From: Candidatus Dormiibacterota bacterium
GTDB taxonomy: Bacteria > Vulcanimicrobiota > Vulcanimicrobiia > Vulcanimicrobiales > Vulcanimicrobiaceae
Assembly (NCBI GenBank): GCA_035532835.1
Contig: DATKQG010000095.1
Coordinates: 1-63,985 of the forward strand
Direction: 5' to 3'
DNA: 63,985 bases
The position numbers and the translations under genes were made by a program. Under the pieces are notes generated by a model. It was given only the letters and a program-made list of their open reading frames with translations, was not told the origin of the DNA and ran no database searches. This document shows, one piece after another, positions 17,461 through 27,423 of this stretch. Positions within the stretch are counted from its first letter, which is position 1; each line of letters begins with the position of its first letter.

Positions 17461-18507
17461 GTGGACACTATTTCCCGGACACTATCACCGTCTGAACAAG
17501 GGCTGCCGAGGAGCTCCGATGGCGAGGCCATTACGGTTTGCTGCGTCATTCCGGCTTATCGCGCCGCAGCATCAATTAAAAACGTGGTGCAGACTGCCCT
17601 TACTTATGCGCAAGCCGTAGTTGTGGTAGATGACGCATGCCCGCAAGGAAGCGGTGCAATTATAACCAGTGCCTACCGCAACGATCCTCGCGTGATCGTC
17701 ATCGCACATAGTGCCAACGGAGGCGTTGGCGCGGCTATGAAAACCGGTATTGCCGCAGCCTTAGAGTGCCATGCCGAGATCATCGTGAAGATCGATGCGG
17801 ACGGACAGATGGATCCGTCGTTTATTCCGGCGATTCAAGACGCGTTCGACCGGGATCCAGTCCTTGCGTACGTGAAAGGGAATCGTTTTTTTGATGCAAG
17901 CGTCGTTCGCCTCATGCCGAAAGTTCGTCTTTGGGGGAACGCGGTTCTGTCCCTGATGACGAAAGCGGCCTCGGGCTATTGGAATCTGCTCGACCCCACT
18001 AACGGCTATGTCGCCTTTCGATCCGATGCGCTACGCATGCTAGATTGGCGATCGTTTGCCGACAGCTATTTTTTTGAAATCTCGATACTTTGCGAGTTTG
18101 GCCTCAAGCGTTTCCCGATACTCGAACTCGAGATGCCGACGATTTACAATCTTGCACCCAGCTCGCTCTCCGTAAGACGCGTGATTTTTGAATTCCCTCA
18201 AAGACTAGCAAAACTCACCCTAAAAAGGTTTTTCGTTCAGTATCTCATTTTCGATGTGAACATTGGGACACTGTATTTTGTTATGGGTCTCTCCCTGACG
18301 CTCTTCGGATTCGTGTTCGGATTGGTCCAATGGATAAATGGATTTATAACGCACCTTCCAAAGCCCATCGGCACCGTGATGCTCGCGGTGCTCCCGTTTA
18401 TGATGGGTTTCCAATTGCTCCTAAGTTCGCTAATGTACGATGTTCAGATTTCGCCAAAAACACGGCATGAACTTTTAATGGTGCGACATAATCGCAAAGC
18501 TAAATAG
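17461..18507 (+). CDS. GT2 glycosyltransferase with C-terminal membrane segments
   Basis: This 348-residue protein is a GT2 enzyme: VCCVIPAYRAA at residues 23-33, VVVVDDACPQG (nucleotide-binding Asp pair), KIDADGQMDP (DxD-type metal site), and DPTNGYVAFR. Two hydrophobic segments follow at about 265-290 and 305-330. The layout matches polyprenyl-phosphate glycosyl synthases, which work at the cytoplasmic face. GTG 17461 is the only usable start because the frame has a stop (TAA) shortly before it. It lies 66 bp upstream of the acyl-AMP ligase operon and may be co-transcribed with it. Confidence 0.85.
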   Translation: MDTISRTLSPSEQGLPRSSDGEAITVCCVIPAYRAAASIKNVVQTALTYAQAVVVVDDACPQGSGAIITSAYRNDPRVIVIAHSANGGVGAAMKTGIAAALECHAEIIVKIDADGQMDPSFIPAIQDAFDRDPVLAYVKGNRFFDASVVRLMPKVRLWGNAVLSLMTKAASGYWNLLDPTNGYVAFRSDALRMLDWRSFADSYFFEISILCEFGLKRFPILELEMPTIYNLAPSSLSVRRVIFEFPQRLAKLTLKRFFVQYLIFDVNIGTLYFVMGLSLTLFGFVFGLVQWINGFITHLPKPIGTVMLAVLPFMMGFQLLLSSLMYDVQISPKTRHELLMVRHNRKAK

Positions 18508-18573
18508 CCACAGCCCGGCCCGGCGCGGTAAACCATTGCGGCGCGTGTGCCTCGCACCATTGGATATTGAGCG

Positions 18574-20256
18574 ATGAGCATCAACTTGTCTCAGCAAGTC
18601 AAATACCTGGCGCATCGAACGCCTGAAGCGGCATTCTGCACGTTTACGCTGGGGCCACACACCACTCGTATCACGTTCGCTGAGCTTTACGAACGTAGCT
18701 GCGCGTACGCGCGTTATTATCAGATGCGGGGCATTGGTCGTGGCGATGTCGTCTTGATTATTCTTCGTCATTCTCCGCATTTGTTTTACAGCTACCTTGG
18801 TGCGATATTGGCCGGCGCCGTCCCGTCATTTATGCCGTTCCCCTCGCCCAAGCAACGCCCGGCATTGTATTGGTCCGATCATGAAGCCCTATTCAGGCGC
18901 ATCGAACCGCGCCTCATCGTCACGTATGAAGAAAACGCGGCTACTGCCGAACGGCTCATCTCCACCCTTCCAATCGGCATATGCGTAGCTGACGATTCGA
19001 TCCTTGCTTCGCCGAATGATCCCCACGCTGATTTCATCGGCTTGCACGCGCAGCCGGGCGATATAGCATGCCTGCAGCACAGTTCCGGAACAACAGGCCT
19101 AAAAAAAGGCGTGATGCTCACGCATCGGATGTTGTTCGATCACCACAAGATGCATACGGAGGTGATCGGATTCGGGGATGGCGATTCTATAGCGTCGTGG
19201 CTACCGCTCTATCACGATATGGGTTTTATTGCCTGTTTCATGGGCTCGCTTTTGCAGGGCACGCATCTGGTCGCGCTCGATCCATTTGAATGGGTGATGC
19301 GCCCGCGCATGCTGCTCGATGCGATCGAGCAGTATCGCACGACGTTTTCTTGGCTCCCCAATTTTGCGTTTTCGCACCTCGTGAACGGCGCCCGCGGAGA
19401 GAGGGAATGGGATCTGTCGTCGATGCGCGCTTTTATTAATTGCTCCGAACCTTGCAAGCCGGCAACATTCGACCGATTCTTGGAGCGTTTTCACGCCAGC
19501 GGTGTCAGCCGAGAGAAGCTCCACGTTTGTTATGCGATGGCAGAGAACGTTTTTGCCGTAACGCAAACGCAGCTGGGGAAGAGCCCCACGGTGTTGCGCG
19601 CCGACGCTGCGGCGCTGTCGCTGGGGGTGTTCAGCGATGCACAAGACGAAAAACAGGAACAGCGACTCCTCTCCTGCGGAAGTGCGGCCAACAGTGTCGC
19701 GGTCTTAGTCCGGGATCATATCACGGGTGAAGAGGTTGCCGAGAACCAGATCGGCGAAATCCATGTTACTAGCAAGTTTCTTTTCGGTGGCTACTATCGG
19801 CTCCCGGAAAAGACGCGTGAACGCTTGGCTGACGGCTGGTATGCGACCGGCGATGTAGGCTTTTTGCATGATGGTGAATTATACGTTACGGGCCGTGTCG
19901 ATGACATGCTGATTGTGAATGGCCGGAACTACTACGCCCATGAAATCGAAGCGCTCCTGACAGATATTGAAGGCATCGTCCCGGGACGATGCGTCGCCAT
20001 CGCGGTTGAGGACGAACGGAGCGATGCGACGGTCGTGGTCGTGCTTGCCGAGTGCTCGGGAGATGGCGCGTCGGCGGCTACGACATCACGCGCAAAGCGG
20101 CATATCTTAGAGCGTGCGGGCTTGGCAATTCATGCCTTCGTTCCTGTGGCCGCAGGGGCGCTAGTAAAGACGACGAGTGGAAAAATCAGCCGTACCAAGA
20201 ATAAGGAGCTGTACCTGCGCGGCGAATTTGAGGCAAGAGAGCAACAAAACTCATGA
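18574..20256 (+). CDS. fatty acyl-AMP ligase-like adenylate-forming enzyme
   Basis: This 560-residue protein is an adenylate-forming enzyme. The ATP motif QHSSGTTGLKKG is at about residues 166-177, followed by WLPLYHDMGFIA, ATGDVGFLHDGELYVTGR, and the catalytic-Lys region KTTSGKISR near residue 538. Length and the YHDMG and RNYYAHEIE segments match fatty acyl-AMP ligases, which activate a fatty acid and pass it to an acyl carrier protein. It overlaps the ACP gene by 4 bp (ATGA), the expected partner. This is the first gene of the ligase-ACP-WcbI-WcbI operon. The chain length cannot be read from sequence. Confidence 0.85.
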   Translation: MSINLSQQVKYLAHRTPEAAFCTFTLGPHTTRITFAELYERSCAYARYYQMRGIGRGDVVLIILRHSPHLFYSYLGAILAGAVPSFMPFPSPKQRPALYWSDHEALFRRIEPRLIVTYEENAATAERLISTLPIGICVADDSILASPNDPHADFIGLHAQPGDIACLQHSSGTTGLKKGVMLTHRMLFDHHKMHTEVIGFGDGDSIASWLPLYHDMGFIACFMGSLLQGTHLVALDPFEWVMRPRMLLDAIEQYRTTFSWLPNFAFSHLVNGARGEREWDLSSMRAFINCSEPCKPATFDRFLERFHASGVSREKLHVCYAMAENVFAVTQTQLGKSPTVLRADAAALSLGVFSDAQDEKQEQRLLSCGSAANSVAVLVRDHITGEEVAENQIGEIHVTSKFLFGGYYRLPEKTRERLADGWYATGDVGFLHDGELYVTGRVDDMLIVNGRNYYAHEIEALLTDIEGIVPGRCVAIAVEDERSDATVVVVLAECSGDGASAATTSRAKRHILERAGLAIHAFVPVAAGALVKTTSGKISRTKNKELYLRGEFEAREQQNS

Positions 20257-20519
20257 GCGATACGAATGTCTTCCAAAAAGTGCGTGCCACCGTCGCGGCT
20301 ACCTTTCATGTGTCGCCTGAGGAAATCATCACGAGCGAGACCACTAGTACTGATGTGGACGGTTGGGATTCGCTCTCCCATTCCATCCTCCTCATGAACG
20401 TGGAAGAGGCATTCGGAATCGAGTTGCCCTTCGAGGCGGCCTACGAATTGGCGAACGTTGGGGAGCTTGGCGATTTAGTGATCGCGACGCTAGCCGAGAA
20501 AAAGCAGGCGGCCCCGTGA
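20253..20519 (+). CDS. acyl carrier protein
   Basis: This 88-residue acyl carrier protein has the canonical phosphopantetheine site GWDSLSH with Ser40, and helix III sequence EEAFGIELPFE. It would carry the acyl chain supplied by the adjacent acyl-AMP ligase. It overlaps the ligase stop by 4 bp, and its own TGA overlaps the GTG of the following WcbI-family gene, so all are translated as one coupled set. It is more canonical than the ACP at 535-771. Confidence 0.9.
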   Translation: MSDTNVFQKVRATVAATFHVSPEEIITSETTSTDVDGWDSLSHSILLMNVEEAFGIELPFEAAYELANVGELGDLVIATLAEKKQAAP

Positions 20520-21349
20520 GATCGATTGTCGTGTTCGGCGACGCACTCGCCGGCGCAATTGCCATCGTGCTCGATCGCATAGCGGGCATCAGCGGAAAAT
20601 ATGGTGTCGTCCATCTTGGCGCCGAGAATGTTGCCGCATCCACGCGGGCTCTCGCTGAATGCGCGTTGTTTTTGCACCAAGAGCCCTACGAAGCTGGCCA
20701 GCTTCTTACCGCAATTCCGGCTGGTTGTGAGCGGATCGCATTCCCCTCGCTTGAGCTGCGCTACCTATGGCCATTCACGTGCGTCAATCCCTTCAACCGA
20801 CCCGAGCCGCCTCGCTACCCAAACGGGCGTTTCCCCTACGGAGACAGTTTTATAATTAGTTGCCTACAACAGCATGTTAACCCAGATAAGATTGTCGAAT
20901 ATTATCTATCCGTCGAATGGGATGTTTCATGGCCTGACCTGCAGTCGCTCCACCAAACTGAATTAGAGCGCCTCGACTGGCTCGAGGCGCGCACGGATGT
21001 CAAAATGGTTCCCTATATTCAAGAGTATGCTTCACAAAGACGCCTATTTTGGGGCGCCGCGGGTCCAACAAACGCATTATTATGCGAGCTCATCATAAGG
21101 CTGTTAGATCGTATGTTTGCCTCGAAAGTGTTGATTACCCGTAGAGTTTTAACGGAACTACTCTATAGCTTTGGAGACCGCGATCTCTTTGGCCAAATAG
21201 CAGTTCCAATACACCCCCGTGTCGCGGAGTATTTTTCCCTTCAATGGTACAACCCGACGGCTGGTCACCAGCACTTCGACGAAATCCTCGGCTATCGTGA
21301 ATATTTTGAGCGCATGATAGAAGCATCTCTAGCGGCTACGCGGCTATGA
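20516..21349 (+). CDS. WcbI-family protein lacking the Cys-Gln and His motifs
   Basis: This 277-residue protein is clearly WcbI-like ([29 protein letters not shown]) and parallels the next gene along its length. However, the N-terminal G-N-C-Q position reads GDAL (residues 8-11), and the HPT motif reads GPT, so the presumed active-site Cys, Gln and His are all gone. It may be a catalytically dead partner or regulatory subunit of the neighbouring WcbI protein. GTG 20516 overlaps the ACP stop (GTGA) and is preferred over upstream in-frame starts lying inside the ACP gene. Its stop overlaps the next ATG. Confidence 0.75.
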   Translation: MRSIVVFGDALAGAIAIVLDRIAGISGKYGVVHLGAENVAASTRALAECALFLHQEPYEAGQLLTAIPAGCERIAFPSLELRYLWPFTCVNPFNRPEPPRYPNGRFPYGDSFIISCLQQHVNPDKIVEYYLSVEWDVSWPDLQSLHQTELERLDWLEARTDVKMVPYIQEYASQRRLFWGAAGPTNALLCELIIRLLDRMFASKVLITRRVLTELLYSFGDRDLFGQIAVPIHPRVAEYFSLQWYNPTAGHQHFDEILGYREYFERMIEASLAATRL

Positions 21350-22233
21350 GTAACCAGGAGACGATCCTCGTCTATGGCAACTGTCAGGCGGAAGTGGTTT
21401 CGTCAGTTTTTAGACTCGACGTAGGTATCACGGCACACTTCGACATCCGCTATATCCCAAGCTATCGAGATAGACGTTTTGACGAGCTTGTTCTAACGGA
21501 TGAAGACATTGCTAACTGCGCCTTTCTATGTGAACAACACGACTCAAACCAGTTTCCGCAACGCGACGCGCTACCAGAAACCTGCACAATCATCAAGTTT
21601 CCGTCGATTGATTGCAATCTTTTGTGGCCAATGACTGCAGTAAATCCATATAATCCAAGCGAGCCATCCTTCCCGTTCGGGCGCTTCCCGTACGGCGACC
21701 GCGTTATCTTATCGCAGATCGATGCGGGCAAATCGCCAGAGGAGATACTAGAATATTATCTGAACGCATGGGACGATTATAAGCCTGACCTAGATCGTCT
21801 CCTAAAACTTGAGTTGGCCAGATTTGCCGCCCGCGACGCGAAGTGCGATATCGGCATGGGACAAGTTTTTTTCGATTATTTTGCTGCGGAGCGCCCTCTA
21901 TGGACGGTTAATCATCCGACACGGCGTCTTCTTCAAGAGCTCGTGGAGCGAATCGCGGCAGCAGCACTCTTGGTAGATAAGCGCTTCGCAGAAGCAGATA
22001 TTGCGACAACCATGGAATCCCATTTCGCACTTTCGCCGCGGGGTCCACTGGGAGTCATCAGCGTGCCTATACATCCCGGCGTCGCTCGGCATTTCCAGCT
22101 TTCGTGGTATGACGAGAACGAGCATCACTTTCTCTGGGATGGGACCTCATTAGTATACCAAGACTACTTCAAAGAGCTTATCGACTGGTCGATTTTAGTA
22201 AAAGGCCAGCAAGCCAGCGTGGTAACCAACTAG
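21346..22233 (+). CDS. WcbI-family polysaccharide acyltransferase-like protein
   Basis: This 295-residue WcbI-family protein keeps the full motif set: VYGNCQAEV (Cys13, Gln14), [20 protein letters not shown] and [11 protein letters not shown]. The one characterised family member binds coenzyme A and sits in a capsule cluster, which suggests acyl transfer to sugar. Here the gene ends an operon with an acyl-AMP ligase and an ACP, so the donor may be acyl-ACP (inference). It has no signal peptide. Its 3' end overlaps the convergent GT2-GT4 gene by 4 bp. Confidence 0.8.
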   Translation: MSNQETILVYGNCQAEVVSSVFRLDVGITAHFDIRYIPSYRDRRFDELVLTDEDIANCAFLCEQHDSNQFPQRDALPETCTIIKFPSIDCNLLWPMTAVNPYNPSEPSFPFGRFPYGDRVILSQIDAGKSPEEILEYYLNAWDDYKPDLDRLLKLELARFAARDAKCDIGMGQVFFDYFAAERPLWTVNHPTRRLLQELVERIAAAALLVDKRFAEADIATTMESHFALSPRGPLGVISVPIHPGVARHFQLSWYDENEHHFLWDGTSLVYQDYFKELIDWSILVKGQQASVVTN

Positions 22234-24446
22234 GCCGTCGGTGTTGGATGCGCCTTTTCTAAAACGCTCGACAGCATTGAAAATAGAGTTGGCTTTACCG
22301 CATTTCGAGTGAATGGGGTTAGCACTTCAAATGATGCGCGCGCTATTTGGCCCCACAATTCTTCATCATCGTAGACCCTGCAGATTGCTCGCGCAAATGA
22401 TTGACTGTCGCCTGCAATGAGACAGTCCCGCCCATCTTTAAACCCGAATCCCTCCGCGGCGATGTCTGTCAAAACTACAGGCAGGCCATGTGATAAGGCT
22501 TGGCCGACCTTACCCTTTAGGCCGGCGCCGTATCGAAGCGGAGCGACAAAGACGCGAGCAGACCCGAAGTAGCTGCTCACATCGGGCACATATCCCGGAA
22601 CTCGCACCCGATCCGATTGAAGAGCGAGTACGCTTTCTGGTGGGTTGCTGCCCAGAAGCGTTAAACCGATCTCCGGATGTTCGAGCCATACGAGGGGCAT
22701 GATATCGCTACAAAGCCACCTTACCGCGTCAACATTGGGCGTGTGGTTATAACCCCCAATAAAGAGCAGCCCACTCCGTTCTAAGTAGCCCGGGCTCTCT
22801 ATTATCTCGGGATCGTGCAGGTTCGGGATGACAAAAACATGGTCAGCGCCGAGCGCCGATAGCAATTTACGCTCGTCTTCGGTAACTACGATTGTCGCGT
22901 CAGCTATCCGCGCGGCAGCGACTTCCTCGCGCTCGCTCGCTTGCCAATCGTCGGGCTCGCCACCGAAAAGTTCATATTCGCGGCGCTTGCGCACAAAATG
23001 CAGATCAATCGTGTCGTATAAAACCTTTGTTGCACGGTTACGTCGAATCATCGGCTCGTATTTCTTGAAGAGCTCGGGGCGGCAAATCCAGGCAAAATCC
23101 AAAAATGGAAGCACTTCCTCCAACGCTTGCTGTTGCGTTCGTCCGCCATCTGTGTGATGTAGCACCTCGACGCCTAGCTGATTGAGTTCCGTCGTATACG
23201 GCTGCATCTGCGCGAAGTTATCGGGAAGAAATATGACCTGGTAGCGCGCCTCGCATAGAAGTTTTATAATCTGCATTAAGCGAAGGGACCCCGATTCTCG
23301 ATCGTACAAGGGAACGTACGAGTCGACGATGAGGATCGTCGGGGCCGATTTGAGTCGGCGCGCCGCGCCCGCGACCGACGAAGGATGTGCCTCATAATGG
23401 CCGTCCAGGACATTAAACCACTTCTCATGGAACTTCGGGCGATTAATATCTTGATAGCGCTTCGAACCGCTCGTTATATCGATGCCGGAACTCACCCCTT
23501 CGTAGTGGACGACCTCTGAAAGTGGCTGGTAGACAACTCGCTGACCTAGCGCCCGAACAGAAAAGCAGAGGTCGGTATCTTCGTAATACGCAGGTGCAAA
23601 GAGCTCGCTAAATCCACCAATGCGTCGGAACAGATCACGGCGAATCATGAGGGCTGCCCCGGAACAGTAATCCACGTCGCGAACGTAGTTATACCGCGGG
23701 TCTGCGGGATTGCCGGTACGGCCGTAGTTCCAGCCCGACGCATCGCGGAACATAATGCCGCCGGCTTCTTGCAGCGTGCCATCCGGGTACACGAGCTTGG
23801 ATCCAACCGCGCCGATCGAAGGGTCCGACTCCGCAAGAATCACCAGGTGGTCAAGCCAGGCCTCGCGCACCTCAGTATCGTTGTTGAGAAAGCAAATGTA
23901 ACGGCCGCGCGCGAGTGCCGCACCGCGGTTGCACGAACGCACGAATCCCTGATTGCTCGCGTTACGAATGTAGTCGATGCCAGGTAGCTCGGCCAGAACG
24001 CCGGGCGTGCCGTCGATAGAGGCATCATCGACAACGATAAGCTGCACGGGTAATGTCGCTGGCCACATGTCGATGACGGATTGCAGGCAGCGCACCGTCA
24101 CGTCGCAATGGTTGTAGACCGGAATCACTACTGAAACCATCGGTTCGCCATCCGCTGCAGCGGGCCGATCCGACCAGGACCGTACCAATTGCCTCTCTGC
24201 GAGTGTGCGGGCTGCGGCATATGGCGCCTCTGCTGGACGGCCGAGGCTGAGCGCGAGGCCAGGCGACCACACCGCGAAGCGGTCCTCGCGGCCTAATCCG
24301 AGCACCGCCTTGAACGAAAACCACAACATCCGCAGGGCATGAAAGCGGCTGCGGGTGACGGTCTCGTAATCGTTTCGCAGACGCGCCAAGCGCCGTTGTT
24401 CGTCGATTAGATGCTTGGACGCGGACTCGATTTGGCTGGAATCCAA
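22230..24446 (-). CDS. GT2-GT4 bifunctional glycosyltransferase
   Basis: This 738-residue protein fuses two glycosyltransferases. Residues about 100-360 are a GT2 domain ([30 protein letters not shown], and [10 protein letters not shown], the catalytic-base region). Residues about 370-730 are GT4-like, with [22 protein letters not shown] and [14 protein letters not shown] near the donor site. It could add two sugars in sequence to one acceptor. The start is TTG 24446; the N-terminal ~90 residues look helical. Its closest relative in the window is 28273-30237, whose GT2 half is degenerate. Confidence 0.85.
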   Translation of the reverse strand: MDSSQIESASKHLIDEQRRLARLRNDYETVTRSRFHALRMLWFSFKAVLGLGREDRFAVWSPGLALSLGRPAEAPYAAARTLAERQLVRSWSDRPAAADGEPMVSVVIPVYNHCDVTVRCLQSVIDMWPATLPVQLIVVDDASIDGTPGVLAELPGIDYIRNASNQGFVRSCNRGAALARGRYICFLNNDTEVREAWLDHLVILAESDPSIGAVGSKLVYPDGTLQEAGGIMFRDASGWNYGRTGNPADPRYNYVRDVDYCSGAALMIRRDLFRRIGGFSELFAPAYYEDTDLCFSVRALGQRVVYQPLSEVVHYEGVSSGIDITSGSKRYQDINRPKFHEKWFNVLDGHYEAHPSSVAGAARRLKSAPTILIVDSYVPLYDRESGSLRLMQIIKLLCEARYQVIFLPDNFAQMQPYTTELNQLGVEVLHHTDGGRTQQQALEEVLPFLDFAWICRPELFKKYEPMIRRNRATKVLYDTIDLHFVRKRREYELFGGEPDDWQASEREEVAAARIADATIVVTEDERKLLSALGADHVFVIPNLHDPEIIESPGYLERSGLLFIGGYNHTPNVDAVRWLCSDIMPLVWLEHPEIGLTLLGSNPPESVLALQSDRVRVPGYVPDVSSYFGSARVFVAPLRYGAGLKGKVGQALSHGLPVVLTDIAAEGFGFKDGRDCLIAGDSQSFARAICRVYDDEELWGQIARASFEVLTPFTRNAVKPTLFSMLSSVLEKAHPTPTA

Positions 24447-24556
24447 TGGGATTGCCTACTTTGGGTGCAGGGTTACGATGTGCCACCCTTTGAAACAGAC
24501 GCAGAGCATCCTTCTTTGCGGGCGCATCCGGCGTCCGCAGCCAACCTGGAGGCCCC

Positions 24557-26671
24557 GTGCACATCGAAACCACCGACCGATGGAAGGACTATCCCCAGCA
24601 AACCGAGTTTGCGCAGGGTACGCTCGATCCGAATTCGAGCCTAGCGATTCTGGTCGGTGCGGTGGGCGAGCGCAAGCGTGTTCTCGATGTAGGGTGCGCA
24701 ACCGGTTACCTAGCCAAGGTTTTGCAGAGTCGTCAGTGCGATACGGTCGGCATCGATATTAATCCGAAAGCCGCGGAAGAAGCCCGTAAGTACTGCTCGA
24801 GGGTCGTGGTTACAGATCTCGATAATGCCTCGATCGCCGAAGCTGTCGGTGACGATACGTTTGACATTATCGTCTTTGCCGACGTACTCGAGCACCTGCG
24901 CAACCCCCTACGCGTGCTCGACGAAGCACGTTCCCTGTTACGCGAGGGCGGCTTCGCACTCATTTCGTTGCCGAACATAGCGCATGGCGCGGTCCGGCTC
25001 GCCCTGCTACAGGGGAACTTCGATTACCAGGAGTTGGGCCTGCTCGACGATTCGCACCTACGTTTCTTTACCCGCAGGTCCGCCGAGGAGCTCTTTCTCG
25101 AAGCCGGCTACCACCTTGAAGAAGTCGGGCGGACGGTGCTGCCGCTCTTTAGCGAGAGCGACTTGGTGCCCGACGTTCGCGAAAGCGATTTTTCGGCCGA
25201 GGCAGTCGAGGCCGTTCGGCGCGACCCCGATTGCGATACGTTGCAGTTCATCCTGCGCGCATATCCGCTCAACAACGAAGCGCGATTTCGCAACCTTGCA
25301 AAACGCTTCTTGGCGACAAATACCGAGCTAGCGAATACGCGCACGCGTTCCGAACGCGAACGGGAACTACTCGCGCAGGCCTCGGCCCGGCTCGAGCAAC
25401 ACGAAGCTGAACTTGCGCAAACCCGTCAGTTCCTGGCGTCCGCAAATGCCGAAATGTTACGGGCGCAAGCGGACTACCAAGCCCTCGCCGCAGACGCTCG
25501 CGAGATCGAAGGGCTGCGCCTGCGCGTTCAGGATGCCGAGGCGCTCCAGGCTTCCGCGGCAAGCGCTACGGAACGTGCCCATGGTTTCGAAATCGACCTC
25601 GTCCGCGCACAAGAGCGGTTGGCAATCCAAACCGCACGCGCGGCCGAACTTGAGGCGCGCGTCATCGATCTAACGCATTCCCTCGGCGTTTTCCAGCAAG
25701 AGCAGCACCGGCTCGAAGCCGAGAGCGAAGCGAAGGACGACCGCGCGCGCGATCTGCTGGAAGCCATCGCTAGACTCGAAGACGCGGCACAGCACCCGGC
25801 CGAAAACGCAGTAGCGCAGCAGCGCATTCCAGAGCTGCTGGCAACCGTTGAGAGCCTCCGGGTTGAGATCGCAGAGAGCGAGAAGCTCTTTAAGCTGCAA
25901 GATGCCGAAGTCGCGGCGGCCCGCATGCAAACGAAAGACGCGGAGCAAGAACTCGCAACGCTGCAGCAAAAGGTCGCTGTTCTGGAACAGGATCTCACGC
26001 GTTCGGGCGCGATGTTATCGGCTGCGTACGCCGAGCGGGGCGTCCTACACGCGAAGCTCGGCGAGGCCGAGCGCGAGCTCTTCGATCGCGATGCACGCGT
26101 ACAAGGACTAGAACGCGATGCCGAATCGCTCCGCGCCGCCCAGGCCGAATCGCGCAAGACGATAGAAGATCTCTACGCGCAGTGGGAGGGCCTCGAGGCA
26201 GCCGCCGCCGAGTATCGAGCGCAAATCGAGACGCTGCAACGCGACGTCGAGCACGCTCGAGGCGCCTCGTCGGATCGCGAGCGCCGTATTACCTCGCTCG
26301 ATGCGAACATCCAGCGGCTCGAACTGCGTGCAACGGCCGACAAGGAGTCTATCGAACAACTCCACGCTGCGATAGGCCAATTCGAATCCGTCACTCGCGA
26401 ACTTGAGTTTACCAAATCCGCGTTAACGGCCGAGCGTGCGCGGTTGCAGTCCGACGTACAAGCGGCCGAATCCAGGTGCAATATCCTTGAGTCGCGCGCG
26501 ATCGAGCTCGAATCCGTGCTGCTGGAAAACACCGAATCGCTGGCCTCGCGCCTGCGAGCCGAATCGGCCCAACTCGCGACCCTTATCGATTTGATTCAAT
26601 CCGGATCGTTCTGGTCGCTCAAGCGCTTCTTCGGGAGAGTGGGCCGCATTTTCGGGCGACGCGTCTCCTAG
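24557..26671 (+). CDS. methyltransferase with long C-terminal coiled coil
   Basis: This 704-residue protein has a class I SAM methyltransferase domain at about residues 30-190 (VLDVGCATGYLAK, VGIDINP, IIVFADVLEHL). Then comes a near-continuous Glu/Ala/Leu/Arg coiled coil from about 240 to 665, and a basic aromatic tail (SFWSLKRFFGRVGRIFG) that could bind membrane or a partner. GTG 24557 follows CTGGAGG by 5 nt. The architecture recalls WbdD, whose coiled coil measures O-antigen length and whose methyltransferase caps the chain. The kinase domain of WbdD is absent. It converges on the ABC exporter genes (4-bp overlap). Confidence 0.8.
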   Translation: MHIETTDRWKDYPQQTEFAQGTLDPNSSLAILVGAVGERKRVLDVGCATGYLAKVLQSRQCDTVGIDINPKAAEEARKYCSRVVVTDLDNASIAEAVGDDTFDIIVFADVLEHLRNPLRVLDEARSLLREGGFALISLPNIAHGAVRLALLQGNFDYQELGLLDDSHLRFFTRRSAEELFLEAGYHLEEVGRTVLPLFSESDLVPDVRESDFSAEAVEAVRRDPDCDTLQFILRAYPLNNEARFRNLAKRFLATNTELANTRTRSERERELLAQASARLEQHEAELAQTRQFLASANAEMLRAQADYQALAADAREIEGLRLRVQDAEALQASAASATERAHGFEIDLVRAQERLAIQTARAAELEARVIDLTHSLGVFQQEQHRLEAESEAKDDRARDLLEAIARLEDAAQHPAENAVAQQRIPELLATVESLRVEIAESEKLFKLQDAEVAAARMQTKDAEQELATLQQKVAVLEQDLTRSGAMLSAAYAERGVLHAKLGEAERELFDRDARVQGLERDAESLRAAQAESRKTIEDLYAQWEGLEAAAAEYRAQIETLQRDVEHARGASSDRERRITSLDANIQRLELRATADKESIEQLHAAIGQFESVTRELEFTKSALTAERARLQSDVQAAESRCNILESRAIELESVLLENTESLASRLRAESAQLATLIDLIQSGSFWSLKRFFGRVGRIFGRRVS

Positions 26672-27423
26672 GCGAATCCTACCCCTGCATCGCTCTGCGC
26701 GTAGGCTTGCACTACTTCTTGCGGCGTTCCGAACATCTTGACGCGCCCGCGATCGAGCCACAACACCACGTCGCACCACCGCTCGATGATCCCGGTGTTG
26801 TGCGAAACCAGCACGATCGTCTTGCCGCGATCTTTGAAATCTTCGATGGACATCAGGCACTTCTGTGCGAAGAGTTCGTCGCCGACGGCCAGCACTTCAT
26901 CAAGCAGCAGGATATCCGGATCCACGCAGACGGCAACCGCGAACGCCAAGCGCATGAGCATGCCGGACGAATACGTCCGCACCGGCGCGTCCATGAAACT
27001 TCCCAATTCTGAGAACTCGACGATCGCATCCATTTTCGCTTCGGCTTGTTTGGGCGTAAACCCCAACACCAATAACTCTACGCGTGCGTTTTCCCGGCCG
27101 GTGAGATCGGGGTGAAAGCCGGCTCCCAGCGCAAGCAGCGGAGCGAGAGCGCCATCGATCGATATCGTCCCGGCGTCGGGTGGAAAAACTCCGGCCAGGA
27201 GCCGCATCAAGGTTGTTTTGCCGGAGCCGTTGCGCCCGATGATGCCGAGCATTTGCCCGTGCTCGATCTCGAAATCGATGTCGGCGAGCGCCTCGACGAT
27301 GCGCAGCCGATGGTCCTCGGCCGTGAAGAGCCGCTTCACCAAGGCATCTTTTAACGTCGCGCGCCCCAACGAGCGATAGCGAAACGATTTGGCGACGCCG
27401 GCTACGCTAATCGCGTTCTTCAT
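26668..27423 (-). CDS. polysaccharide ABC transporter, ATP-binding protein (Wzt/TagH type)
   Basis: This 251-residue ATPase has Walker A GRNGSGKTTLM (about residues 60-70), signature YSSGMLMRLAFA, Walker B DILLLDEVLAVGD and the switch SHN. It powers export of a complete polysaccharide across the inner membrane with the permease encoded just upstream (4-bp overlap). It lacks the C-terminal carbohydrate-binding domain of Wzt proteins that recognise capped O-antigens, so substrate selection must lie elsewhere. Confidence 0.92.
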   Translation of the reverse strand: MKNAISVAGVAKSFRYRSLGRATLKDALVKRLFTAEDHRLRIVEALADIDFEIEHGQMLGIIGRNGSGKTTLMRLLAGVFPPDAGTISIDGALAPLLALGAGFHPDLTGRENARVELLVLGFTPKQAEAKMDAIVEFSELGSFMDAPVRTYSSGMLMRLAFAVAVCVDPDILLLDEVLAVGDELFAQKCLMSIEDFKDRGKTIVLVSHNTGIIERWCDVVLWLDRGRVKMFGTPQEVVQAYAQSDAGVGFA

